From assembly GCA_003453735.1 (NCBI GenBank), contig DMNE01000429.1, positions 24,444-38,869 of the forward strand: 14,426 bases of DNA. Direction: 5' to 3'. Origin of the DNA: Nitrospiraceae bacterium. GTDB taxonomy: Bacteria > Nitrospirota > Thermodesulfovibrionia > Thermodesulfovibrionales > UBA9159. The stretch's first letter is position 1; every line of letters begins with the position of its first letter. A model generated the notes under the pieces. It was not told where the DNA came from. It saw only the letters and a list, made by a program, of their open reading frames with translations, and ran no database searches. Below, piece after piece: positions 1 to 7,225 of the stretch. The translations under genes and the position numbers were made by a program.

Positions 1-2
1 GG

Positions 3-230
3 GTACGTACCTGCAAATTTTACGGGTTTGCATTTCCCGGGGACCGGGTTGAGCTCGAGCTTCAGCTGAATCCTGACTCAACGCCCGAGAGGAAGGCATA
101 TACGGGAATAGGAAAGGTGGAGGGGAAGAAAAAAATTGCTGTGGATTTTGAAGGCGAGATCATACCCTGCCAAGAAATCGAAGACATCGCTGAGCAGAAG
201 AGATTTTTTCAGATTTTGACAAGGGAGTAA
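3..230 (+). CDS. Hot-dog fold 3-hydroxyacyl-ACP dehydratase-like protein (C-terminal part, 5' end outside window)
   Basis: The frame is open from the left edge to TAA at 228-230, giving 75 visible residues with no start codon, so the gene is partial. It contains FAFPGDRVELELQL, then G-I-G-K-V-E-G and a final beta-strand. This is the usual order of the C-terminal half of FabZ/FabA-like hot-dog dehydratases, in which PGD is followed by a long strand, then a glycine-rich turn, then G-x-V-x-G. Such enzymes remove water from 3-hydroxyacyl-ACP. The catalytic His and Glu lie in the missing N-terminal half, so activity cannot be judged. A ketosynthase starts 8 bases downstream, which fits a fatty-acid or polyene elongation role. 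A thioesterase of the same fold is the main alternative. Confidence 0.6.
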   Translation, partial: VRTCKFYGFAFPGDRVELELQLNPDSTPERKAYTGIGKVEGKKKIAVDFEGEIIPCQEIEDIAEQKRFFQILTRE

Positions 231-238
231 GCGATACA

Positions 239-1531
239 GTGACGGAACGAGAAGTTGTCATAACAGGAATGGGTCTGATAACGCCCCTTGGCAAAGGGGT
301 TGAGGAAAACTGGGAAAACATGAAGGCGATGAAGACCGGCATCGCCCATTATCCCCAAGACAACGTGCCAGAATTCCTGCAGTATATGGGCAAAGTAGGG
401 GAACTCGACACTGCCGGAAGCTTCCCCCACAAGCTCTCGGGTCAGATGAAATTTCTTAACCGAGGTTCTCTACTCGGACTCGTTGCCGCGCGGGAAGCAC
501 TATACGGATCTCAAATAATTCTAACGGATGTACCGCCAAGTCGAAGGGCGTTGTATATCGCCTCAGGCGATACGACTCAAGTCGGTTACGATTTTTTGTA
601 TCCTTCCATAAAGGACGGAACCCATGGCAAATGGCGGGAGATGGACTTCGAACAGTTGAACCTGTCCACCCTTGACAAGGTTAATCCTTTTTTTCTCCTC
701 CAGTCTATTAACAACAACCTCTTCAGCTTCCTCTCGGCGTTCCTGGAGTTCATGGGTTCCAATACCAGCCTCGCGAGCCACTCTCCATGCGGAGGCAATG
801 CACTGGAACTGGCTTGCAGAAGCATCAGGCAAGGCAAGGCTGATGTAGCGATGGCGGTTGGTTGCGGCAACTGGATTACGGAGATACCCCTGTATGAAAT
901 GGACGAATTGGGAATACTTTCTCAATGCAGAAACGGCATACGTTCATTCAGGCCATTTGATAGGAAAAGGGACGGCTTTATCCCTGGAGAGGGTGGAGCA
1001 GCGATCTTTCTAGAAGCGTCAGAAATAGCACAACACAGGGGAGCAAACATTTTGGCAAAGGTAAAGGGATTCGGAAACGGCATCGAATTTTCCCACGGTC
1101 GGGGGCTAAGCGTTCCTGGGAAGGTGACCACACGGGCTATTTTGTCGGCCATGGCGGACGCAGGGTCTGACCTCACCGATCTTGCTTTTATCTGCTCCCA
1201 TGGGAGCGGCTCTCAAAAGGGTGACCGGTCCGAGATGAGGTCGGTTTCGGAGATACTGAAGACTGATAATGCTGATCTCCCCATCTGCGGCATGAAGTCA
1301 TATACCGGTCATCTCGGTGCAGCAAGTGACATTGCCGAGGTTATCTTTTGCATCAAGGCAATAACCAATAAGATTCTGCCCGCTACACTGAATTTTACTG
1401 AAACCGAAAAGGAGTTTGCCGACTTGAGGATCTCAGGGGCTCACCAGCGGACGGAAAAAGACCATTTCTTATCGGTTAGCTATGGCTTTTGCGGTCAGTC
1501 ATCTTCTGTAGTGGTTCATGTTGGACGGTGA
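239..1531 (+). CDS. Beta-ketoacyl-ACP synthase (FabF/KAS II-like)
   Basis: This 430-residue protein condenses an acyl chain with malonyl-ACP. It starts at GTG 239 with MTEREVVITGMGLITPLG, the standard KAS N-terminus. The catalytic triad is visible: Cys184 in SPCGG, His321 in SHGSGSQKGD and His358 in KSYTGHLGAAS, with the conserved Lys353 five residues before the last His as in FabF. The C-terminus has SVSYGFCGQSSSVVV, the counterpart of the usual NSFGFGGTN loop. Length matches FabF. The nucleophile setting (HSPCGGN instead of TACTSG) and the altered C-terminal loop mark it as a divergent secondary-metabolism type KAS rather than the housekeeping copy. GGGAG at 223-227 is the probable ribosome site. 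The stop overlaps the next start. Confidence 0.95.
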   Translation: MTEREVVITGMGLITPLGKGVEENWENMKAMKTGIAHYPQDNVPEFLQYMGKVGELDTAGSFPHKLSGQMKFLNRGSLLGLVAAREALYGSQIILTDVPPSRRALYIASGDTTQVGYDFLYPSIKDGTHGKWREMDFEQLNLSTLDKVNPFFLLQSINNNLFSFLSAFLEFMGSNTSLASHSPCGGNALELACRSIRQGKADVAMAVGCGNWITEIPLYEMDELGILSQCRNGIRSFRPFDRKRDGFIPGEGGAAIFLEASEIAQHRGANILAKVKGFGNGIEFSHGRGLSVPGKVTTRAILSAMADAGSDLTDLAFICSHGSGSQKGDRSEMRSVSEILKTDNADLPICGMKSYTGHLGAASDIAEVIFCIKAITNKILPATLNFTETEKEFADLRISGAHQRTEKDHFLSVSYGFCGQSSSVVVHVGR

Positions 1532-2511
1532 ATACTGTCGTTTCAGAATCGCTGAAGCAGGCGAAAAAGATCCGGAGAAAAAAGGGTAAGGTAACCCAGG
1601 TCCTGGAATATACGGCTGTGCGCGCTCTCCTTGTTCTTGCGGGAGTGACCCCCCTGACCGTCCTTCATATTATCAGCAGTTTTCTGGGAAACCTTTTTTT
1701 TCTCCTGGTGCCAAAGCGCCGCACCATCGCCATCGAAAATCTGAAAAGCGCCTTTGCCGGAGAAAAAAGTGATGAGGAACTCAGGACAATCGCACGCCGA
1801 AGCTTCATGTCCTTCTTCCAAACGTTTTTGGAGATCAGAAAGTTACAGCACTTCTTCAAGGCCTCAAATGCTTTTCAGCAACTGACCGAGCTATCGGCAC
1901 AAGACCTGGATAAGATCTTTCAAAAAGCAAAGAAGATACATGATGAATCCGGAGGCTGTATCTTTGTTACCCCCCACATCGGCAACTGGGAGCTTCTACC
2001 GCAACTGAGTTCAGTCATCGGCATACCTTTGGTTGTGGTGGTGCGACCGCTGGACAACCCTTACCTCGAAAAATTAATCTATAAGGATCGCTCGGAGAGC
2101 GGTCAACTCATTATCCCGAAAAAAAATGCTCTCTTTGTCCTCCAGAAAACCCTTCAACAGGGAAAATCCATAGGTCTGCTTCCCGATCAGAGCACGATGC
2201 AGGGCATTTCGGTGGATTTCTTCGGGCGAACAGCGACCACGACTCCCGTTCCCGCTCTCCTTTCCACTATGTACCAAAGACCGATTGTCGTTGTTGCATG
2301 TTGTAGAAACGCGGACTTCTCCGGGTTTGAGGGCATCGTTTCCGACCCGATATGGCCTGAACAATATACGAGTGAAAAGGAGGAGATATACCGCTTAACA
2401 AAAGAGATGAACAAAAAGATGGAATCAGTTATCCGTAGATACCCTGAACAATACCTCTGGATGCACAATCGTTGGAAATCCTACAAAAACAAAAAAGGGG
2501 TGTTCGCGTGA
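1528..2511 (+). CDS. LpxL/HtrB-family lysophospholipid/lipid acyltransferase
   Basis: This 327-residue inner-membrane acyltransferase belongs to the lipid A late acyltransferase (LpxL/HtrB/MsbB) family, which moves acyl chains from ACP to a lipid hydroxyl. The family HxxxxE motif is HIGNWE (His150, Glu155). Downstream comes LLPDQSTMQGISVDFFGR followed by TTTPVPALLS, the usual second block. A hydrophobic stretch near residues 25-55 (LLVLAGVTPLT and FLGNLFFLLVP) is the membrane anchor. I chose GTG 1528, which forms a GTGA overlap with the upstream stop; a TTG at 1489 would give a longer overlapping frame with no conserved sequence. LpxL-like proteins recur in aryl-polyene and flexirubin clusters next to KAS and dehydratase genes, so the acceptor here is likely a specialised lipid rather than lipid A (inference). 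Confidence 0.93.
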   Translation: MNTVVSESLKQAKKIRRKKGKVTQVLEYTAVRALLVLAGVTPLTVLHIISSFLGNLFFLLVPKRRTIAIENLKSAFAGEKSDEELRTIARRSFMSFFQTFLEIRKLQHFFKASNAFQQLTELSAQDLDKIFQKAKKIHDESGGCIFVTPHIGNWELLPQLSSVIGIPLVVVVRPLDNPYLEKLIYKDRSESGQLIIPKKNALFVLQKTLQQGKSIGLLPDQSTMQGISVDFFGRTATTTPVPALLSTMYQRPIVVVACCRNADFSGFEGIVSDPIWPEQYTSEKEEIYRLTKEMNKKMESVIRRYPEQYLWMHNRWKSYKNKKGVFA

Positions 2512-3578
2512 AGAGGAGATTCCCGCGGACCGAATTGATCTCGGTAATTCTTATCTTCTTGCATGGATGCGCTCATTCGGACCTTTCAGCCGAGCGATCT
2601 AGCCCACCACAGGTGCCAGAGAAAAGGGTGACACAAAACCTTCCCCTGCCTGGTGATTTAGAGGACAAGGTGCTTGCCCTGAATCCAGATTCCATAAGAG
2701 AGAAGGACGTTACCGAGGTGCTGTCCCGGTGCCCGGCGCCAAGAATCATTGCGCTAAACGGGAGCATACCCTTTATCACCATGGAATCTTTTTCGAAGTT
2801 CCTCATCTTGATGGGTTATCCCGAAGAAAGCGTCCGCAATCCGAGGACTGGTTTTTATTCCTACAGCAGCTATATGAGCAGTAGGAATCTCGCCGGTTTG
2901 ATTGCGTGGCACTATGAGAAAGAAGGGATGATGCCCATAGTAGTGGGCCACAGTCAGGGCGGGATGCTCTCGATAAAGGTTCTCTATGAATTTTCGGGCG
3001 CTTTCCACAACAAAATTGCCGTATGGAATCCCTATCGGAATAAACCCGAGGATCGGTACACCTTATGGGATCCCCTCACCGATACCGAGAGGCCCGTTGT
3101 AGGCCTCAGGCTAGGATATGCCTCTGCTATAGCAACTGGACGATTGATGCGTATTGTCCTCGGTCAATGGAATATGCTGGCCAGATTGAGGAAAATACCG
3201 GATACGGTAGAAGAATTCACAGGATACCATATAGAAAACGATTTGATCGGCGGCGACTTTCCTGGCTCGGGGCAGTCATATTATCCGCTTGGGACTGCTA
3301 TTGTGCATAACGTGAACCTCCCTCCTGAATACAGTCATATAACAATCCCTTTGACCGAAGATCTTGCGAAGGATCCCGAAACCAGGGAATGGATTAGTTT
3401 CTATGCTTCTCCCACCGAACATGCTCCCTTGACCACCGCCCTTCGAGGAAAAAGTGATAACATCCTTTTTGCAGCCGATATCTGGCACAGTATCAAGAAA
3501 TACTGGTGCATTGAATTGCAGAGGCTGATCCGCGCTCGAAGGGCTATGAACAAGGTTTTTTCAACGTATGGCGGGTAA
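2508..3578 (+). CDS. Lipoprotein alpha/beta-hydrolase, paralogue A
   Basis: This 356-residue predicted lipoprotein starts at GTG 2508, in a GTGA overlap with the acyltransferase stop and preceded by AAAAAAGGGG at about 2491-2500. The N-terminus has basic residues, a hydrophobic core (LISVILIFLHGC) and a lipobox ending at Cys22. Ala follows the Cys, so there is no Asp-type inner-membrane retention signal and outer-membrane sorting is likely. The nucleophile elbow is VVGHSQGG with Ser149. A conserved FAADIWHSIKKYW segment near the C-terminus supplies Asp324 and His327 as candidate remaining catalytic residues (inference). It is clearly homologous to the protein at 4863-5930. I do not recognise a named family beyond alpha/beta-hydrolase; lipase, esterase or transacylase activity on an envelope lipid is plausible. 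A TTG-type upstream start at 2472 would destroy the signal peptide. Confidence 0.78.
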   Translation: MKRRFPRTELISVILIFLHGCAHSDLSAERSSPPQVPEKRVTQNLPLPGDLEDKVLALNPDSIREKDVTEVLSRCPAPRIIALNGSIPFITMESFSKFLILMGYPEESVRNPRTGFYSYSSYMSSRNLAGLIAWHYEKEGMMPIVVGHSQGGMLSIKVLYEFSGAFHNKIAVWNPYRNKPEDRYTLWDPLTDTERPVVGLRLGYASAIATGRLMRIVLGQWNMLARLRKIPDTVEEFTGYHIENDLIGGDFPGSGQSYYPLGTAIVHNVNLPPEYSHITIPLTEDLAKDPETREWISFYASPTEHAPLTTALRGKSDNILFAADIWHSIKKYWCIELQRLIRARRAMNKVFSTYGG

Positions 3579-4866
3579 GTTAAATATCTTCCAGAAGACG
3601 CTGCTCCAATGGAATACAATGTATCCTTACAATGCCGTTCATCTCGTCAGGGTCCCACTGCATCTCGATAAAGTACGCCTCACTCATAGCATAAACAGCC
3701 AATTGGAAAACTGCGGCCTGACCGGCCTGTCCATAGACGACAGAAAGGGCGCCTTTCATTATTACGGAGGACCTGCCCTCAGCGAAATAAAAGTCGTTCA
3801 AGGAGAAAAAGATCCACGTGCTGTACTCCGGGAAGAAACCGAGGAGCAATTGAATATGCCGTTCACCGGAAAAGCGCCCATGAATCCGTTCAGGTTCTTT
3901 GCAGTCCAGGAGGAAAATGCCTTTTATCTCGGCCTTGTATATTTCCATGTCATCGCAGGGGCAGAATCTATCGTTTTCCTCCTGAAACGCATCGTAAATA
4001 GCTACATGGACAAAGACGCACCCGGCCTTTCTCTGCCTCTTAGTCTCTATCCAAGGGGTTATTTTCATCACTTTAAGATTAAACCGAAACCCTTGCTCGG
4101 GTGGCTTTCTACCTTGCCCTCTTTCATATCAGAACTGCGAAAATCCTTCAGGCCACCCTATACGGACAGGGGAGACCAGAGTGTCGGCGTTTCTTTTTTT
4201 TCCCTCGAACCCGACCGTTTCCATGCCTTGGTCAGATCGGGGAAACGTTGGGGGGTAACCCTGAATGATATTTTTCTTGCGCTCCTTCTGAAGGCAATTT
4301 CTCCCTTTGCTCAGGATCGTAAGCACGCATCACGGCGGAAGATGATCTCTGTTGCATCAATCGTGAACATTCGAAGGGATTTGGATCTGGATATGCAAAC
4401 AATTTTTGGGGTTTTCTTAGGCTCATTCATCGTTTCCCATGCTGTTCCGGAGGGAATTCGTATCGAGGATCTCGTGCGAGACATACACCGTCAGACCGAC
4501 AGGATAAAAAAGTACCAACTGTATATAAGAACAACCATAGGGCTTGCTCTTGCACAGCTACTTATTCCCCTTTTCTCGCCCCTTCGCCAGAGATCGTTTT
4601 ATCCTAAGTATTATCCTCTCTGGGCAGGCATAACCAACATCAATCTGAATGTACTCTGGAAGCATGGAGATGAGGACATAGGCGTGGATTACTTCAGGGC
4701 TGTTTCCACAGGCCCTGTCTCCCCCCTCGTATTCTCGATCACCACGGTGAACGATGTGCTGAATATCGGAGTTAGCTTCAAAACATCCGTGTTTTCACAA
4801 GAAGATGTGGATAAGGTCATAGCAACTTTTTTAAATTCCATAGATACCCTGCGAGTTTCTGCATGA
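3568..4866 (+). CDS. Condensation/WS-DGAT-like acyltransferase-fold protein with degenerate HHxxxDG
   Basis: This 432-residue cytosolic-looking protein has no signal peptide. Its layout resembles the CoA-dependent acyltransferase superfamily (NRPS condensation, PapA5, WS/DGAT). The histidine motif region is LVYFHVIAGAESI, a WGVTLNDIFLALLLKAI segment matches the TlND-hxxA helix of WS/DGAT proteins, and the C-terminal STGPVSPLVFSITTVND followed by IGVSFKTSVFSQEDVD matches the end of such domains. In the active-site motif the second His is present (His127) but the first is Phe and the Asp is Gly131, so catalysis may differ or be lost. ATG 3568 overlaps the previous gene by 11 bases; the stop overlaps the next start as ATGA. 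It sits between two paralogous lipoprotein hydrolases. Ester formation on an acyl product is the likeliest role, but the substrate is unknown. Confidence 0.7.
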   Translation: MAGKLNIFQKTLLQWNTMYPYNAVHLVRVPLHLDKVRLTHSINSQLENCGLTGLSIDDRKGAFHYYGGPALSEIKVVQGEKDPRAVLREETEEQLNMPFTGKAPMNPFRFFAVQEENAFYLGLVYFHVIAGAESIVFLLKRIVNSYMDKDAPGLSLPLSLYPRGYFHHFKIKPKPLLGWLSTLPSFISELRKSFRPPYTDRGDQSVGVSFFSLEPDRFHALVRSGKRWGVTLNDIFLALLLKAISPFAQDRKHASRRKMISVASIVNIRRDLDLDMQTIFGVFLGSFIVSHAVPEGIRIEDLVRDIHRQTDRIKKYQLYIRTTIGLALAQLLIPLFSPLRQRSFYPKYYPLWAGITNINLNVLWKHGDEDIGVDYFRAVSTGPVSPLVFSITTVNDVLNIGVSFKTSVFSQEDVDKVIATFLNSIDTLRVSA

Positions 4867-5930
4867 AAACAAATCTGCGCCTAATGTTTTTCGCGCTGCT
4901 ATGCTTGGCATTTTTTTCCGGTTGCGCGACCACGCACTACACTTATGTCGAAGCCCTGTATACCCAGAATGTTACAAACGGGACAGTGCTGCAGAACTTT
5001 TCCCTGGACCCGCTGATCGAAGATCAAATACTCGCGCTGGACCCTGAACACATCTCGGAGAAGGATATAAAAGAAGTCTTATCCCATGCACCTGCGCCAA
5101 GGATAATAAATATCCATGGGGGTATCTTTCCGGTCTATTTGGCAATGAAGTCTTTTTCCAAATTCCTCATTGGCATGGGCTATCCGGAAACAAAGATCCG
5201 AAACCCCAAAAATGGAGATTACTCATACAGTTGTTACGACAGCAGCGAGATGATTGCCGGTTCCATAGCCTGGTATTATGAAAAAGAGGGTATGCGCCCC
5301 ATGATGGTGGGCCACAGCCAAGGGGGGATGCAGGCGGTAAAAGTCCTCCATGACCTGGCGGGCACGTTCGGGAAAGATATCCCTGTCTGGAACCCTCTTA
5401 CGGGGCAATCAGAAAAGCGGTATTCGATAATCGATCCCCTTACCGGTTGTGAGTTGCCTGTTACCGGAGTGCAGCTTTCTTACGCAACTGCTGTGGGAGC
5501 CGGGGGCCTCACGAGATTACTTCCCAATCAGTGGAGTATGCTCGGTAAACTCAGGAGTATACCCGACAGTGTAGAGGAATTTACCGGGTTTTACATCGGT
5601 CTGGATTTTCTCGGCGGCGATCTCTTGGGATTCGGCCCTTCAAATAAATATGAGCCAACGGGTACCGCAAAAGTCCGGAATGTGAGATTGCCAGCCGGAT
5701 TCGCCCATACAACTGTTCCTGCGACAAAGCATCTGGCAGAAAGCCAGGAGATAAGGGACTGGATAAACAATTACCAACCGACAGAGGAGCCGAAGGTGAC
5801 CGTCACTTTTCAATCATCAAGCACGAATATCCTCTGGGCAGCAGATGTCTGGCATAGCATTAAGAAACAGTGGTGCCTTGAAGTGCAGTCGCTGATACGT
5901 GCCAAACGGGCTCTGAAGCATGTCGATTGA
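4863..5930 (+). CDS. Lipoprotein alpha/beta-hydrolase, paralogue B
   Basis: This 355-residue lipoprotein starts at ATG 4863, overlapping the previous stop (ATGA). The signal peptide has a LMFFALLCLAFFSGC core with the lipobox Cys at residue 20, followed by Ala, again consistent with export to the outer membrane. The nucleophile elbow is MVGHSQGG with Ser152; the matching C-terminal segment WAADVWHSIKKQW gives candidate Asp328 and His331. By hand alignment it shares about 47 of 71 positions with paralogue A across the block from SFSKFLI to the region after GHSQGG, and both share SVEEFTG/TVEEFTG, GGDxxGxG and RAxRA at the end. The pair most likely arose by duplication. Substrate unknown; an esterase or transesterase acting on the operon's lipid product in the periplasm or outer membrane is my inference. 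Confidence 0.78.
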   Translation: MKTNLRLMFFALLCLAFFSGCATTHYTYVEALYTQNVTNGTVLQNFSLDPLIEDQILALDPEHISEKDIKEVLSHAPAPRIINIHGGIFPVYLAMKSFSKFLIGMGYPETKIRNPKNGDYSYSCYDSSEMIAGSIAWYYEKEGMRPMMVGHSQGGMQAVKVLHDLAGTFGKDIPVWNPLTGQSEKRYSIIDPLTGCELPVTGVQLSYATAVGAGGLTRLLPNQWSMLGKLRSIPDSVEEFTGFYIGLDFLGGDLLGFGPSNKYEPTGTAKVRNVRLPAGFAHTTVPATKHLAESQEIRDWINNYQPTEEPKVTVTFQSSSTNILWAADVWHSIKKQWCLEVQSLIRAKRALKHVD

Positions 5931-6564
5931 CACGGGATTGTTACGACAGTACTTGGTTTTGGGATCAGCCTTTCTTTACTGGACCGGGGTTATTGTCCAG
6001 GCCTACCGTCTTCGCAGGCATATCGGCCGGTCTCCAAACATCCGGCCCAGAGGCTTACGGGAAAAGTTTTTGTGGGCTGGATGGCTTCTTGTCATAGCAG
6101 GATGGATAGGACAACCTTTAATCATCAGACATTGTGCTTGTGGAACGCTGTTCTCCTTGATAAGATTCCTTTTTCATCCCTTAGGAATTTTCCTCGGTAT
6201 CCTGTTGGCCCTGTGTGGCCACATAGGCACGCTGTGGTGCTATTCAGCGCTCGGAGATTCCTGGCGGATAGGAATTAACAAGGGTGAGAGGACCACACTG
6301 GTAACAAACGGGCCTTACGGACTCGTGAGACATCCTATATACCTCTTTCAGATGATGATCCTCATTGGGATGCTCTTTTTCCTGCCCACTCTTTTTTCAT
6401 TCGTGATTCTCCTCATCCACTTCACGTGCACAATCATAAAGGCATCGGACGAGGAGGCTTACCTTATGGCTATTCATGGAATCGCATATCGTGTTTATCT
6501 TTCTGGGACGGGCCGACTGTTTCCCAATTGGAAAAGTGTACGGCGCATTTTCTGCAGAACCTAA
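5920..6564 (+). CDS. Isoprenylcysteine carboxyl methyltransferase-like membrane methyltransferase
   Basis: This 214-residue integral membrane protein of the ICMT/PEMT-type family transfers a methyl group from S-adenosylmethionine to a lipid-like or carboxyl substrate at the membrane. The family signature NGPYGLVRHPIYL is at residues 130-142, followed by a hydrophobic hairpin (residues 143-170), the acidic pair Glu178-Glu179, HGIAYRVYL and the closing RLFP at 199-202. Hydrophobic segments near residues 11-27, 50-68 and 84-105 are further membrane helices. Length is normal for bacterial members. ATG 5920 overlaps the preceding gene by 11 bases, which puts it in the operon as its last visible member; the next gene has its own promoter-like sequence. 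It could methylate the operon's product, for instance a free carboxyl or hydroxyl group (inference). Confidence 0.85.
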   Translation: MSIDTGLLRQYLVLGSAFLYWTGVIVQAYRLRRHIGRSPNIRPRGLREKFLWAGWLLVIAGWIGQPLIIRHCACGTLFSLIRFLFHPLGIFLGILLALCGHIGTLWCYSALGDSWRIGINKGERTTLVTNGPYGLVRHPIYLFQMMILIGMLFFLPTLFSFVILLIHFTCTIIKASDEEAYLMAIHGIAYRVYLSGTGRLFPNWKSVRRIFCRT

Positions 6565-6599
6565 CACTACGAGATCTATCAAGAGACGGCTCAAAAAGA

Positions 6600-6608
6600 T
6601 GGTATAAT
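6600..6608 (+). promoter_or_regulatory. Extended -10 promoter element
   Basis: TGGTATAAT is a perfect extended -10 (TGn plus TATAAT). No convincing -35 is present 16-18 bases upstream, which is tolerated in extended -10 promoters. Transcription would begin near 6615, about 30 bases before the GNAT start, separating this gene from the lipid operon. Confidence 0.5.
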
Positions 6609-6644
6609 TTAAGGTAAGCGAGCCTACGAGGAAAAGGGGGGAAT

Positions 6645-7139
6645 ATGGAAAAGGAGCGATGTTCGGAAACACCGGGCGGAGGCGATCTCATCGGCATGGA
6701 GGTGAAAATACGCTCTGCCACAGAGGAAGACATGTCTTTCATCGAGAAGGAACTGAAGAAAAACAATATCGATGCAGACTACCTCGATTACCGTGAGTTT
6801 GTCGTTGCTACAGAGAACAGTGATCGTATTGGTTTCGGCAGACTAACAAAGACAGGAGAATCCTATCAGATCGGCTGTGTTGTCGTCATCGCGGATAAGA
6901 GGAGGCATGGAATAGGTTCATCGATCGTCAAGCATTTGATCGATTACTCGCCGGTGAATCTCGTTTACATCCCGACGGACTTGGCAGATTATTTCAAGAA
7001 AGCGGGCTTTCTGGAGATGAAGGAGAGCTCAAAAGAACTCCTTGATGCGCTTGACAAAACCGACAGGATGAGGGGTAAACCAAATACCATGATTATGGTC
7101 TACGAAAAGCCGAGGCCCGGAAGCGCGTTATCACCGTAA
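6645..7139 (+). CDS. GNAT family N-acetyltransferase
   Basis: This 164-residue GNAT-fold protein transfers an acetyl group from acetyl-CoA to an unidentified amine. The N-terminal strand KIRSATEEDM (residues 21-30) begins the domain. Motif A is VVVIADKRRHGIGSSIV with the acetyl-CoA loop R86-x-x-G89-x-G91, and YFKKAGF at 116-122 is the usual motif B tyrosine/phenylalanine block. ATG 6645 follows GAAAAGGGGGG (6631-6641) closely. A second ATG at 6696 sits just before the domain, with GGAGG 13 bases upstream, so the first 17 residues may not be translated. Endonuclease III follows after an 86-base gap on the same strand, probably co-transcribed. The substrate cannot be read from sequence. Confidence 0.85.
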   Translation: MEKERCSETPGGGDLIGMEVKIRSATEEDMSFIEKELKKNNIDADYLDYREFVVATENSDRIGFGRLTKTGESYQIGCVVVIADKRRHGIGSSIVKHLIDYSPVNLVYIPTDLADYFKKAGFLEMKESSKELLDALDKTDRMRGKPNTMIMVYEKPRPGSALSP

Positions 7140-7209
7140 CGATCCACGCCTTCCGGTGAGAACCACATCGAGACTCGCTGCCCTCGATATGAAAACAGAG
7201 TTGCTGAAC

Positions 7210-7216
7210 AAGGAGG
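7210..7216 (+). promoter_or_regulatory. Strong Shine-Dalgarno for endonuclease III
   Basis: AAGGAGG lies 9 bases before ATG 7226 and fixes that start. Confidence 0.85.
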
Positions 7217-7225
7217 CACAGCCGC

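Noticed and set aside
563..925. 120-codon minus-strand frame inside the ketosynthase gene
   Set aside because: Antisense shadow of an intact, clearly recognised gene; no motif or ribosome site.
1489..1527. Upstream TTG start for the LpxL-like gene
   Set aside because: It would overlap the ketosynthase by 43 bases with no conserved sequence; GTG 1528 gives the operon's usual 4-base overlap.
2472..2507. Longer N-terminus for lipoprotein hydrolase A
   Set aside because: It would bury the lipoprotein signal peptide; GTG 2508 puts the lipobox at the expected position and matches the paralogue's layout.
3580..4071. 163-codon minus-strand frame inside the condensation-like gene
   Set aside because: Antisense to an operon gene with good family features; composition (rich in Gln, Cys, Met, Phe) and lack of any motif point to a shadow.
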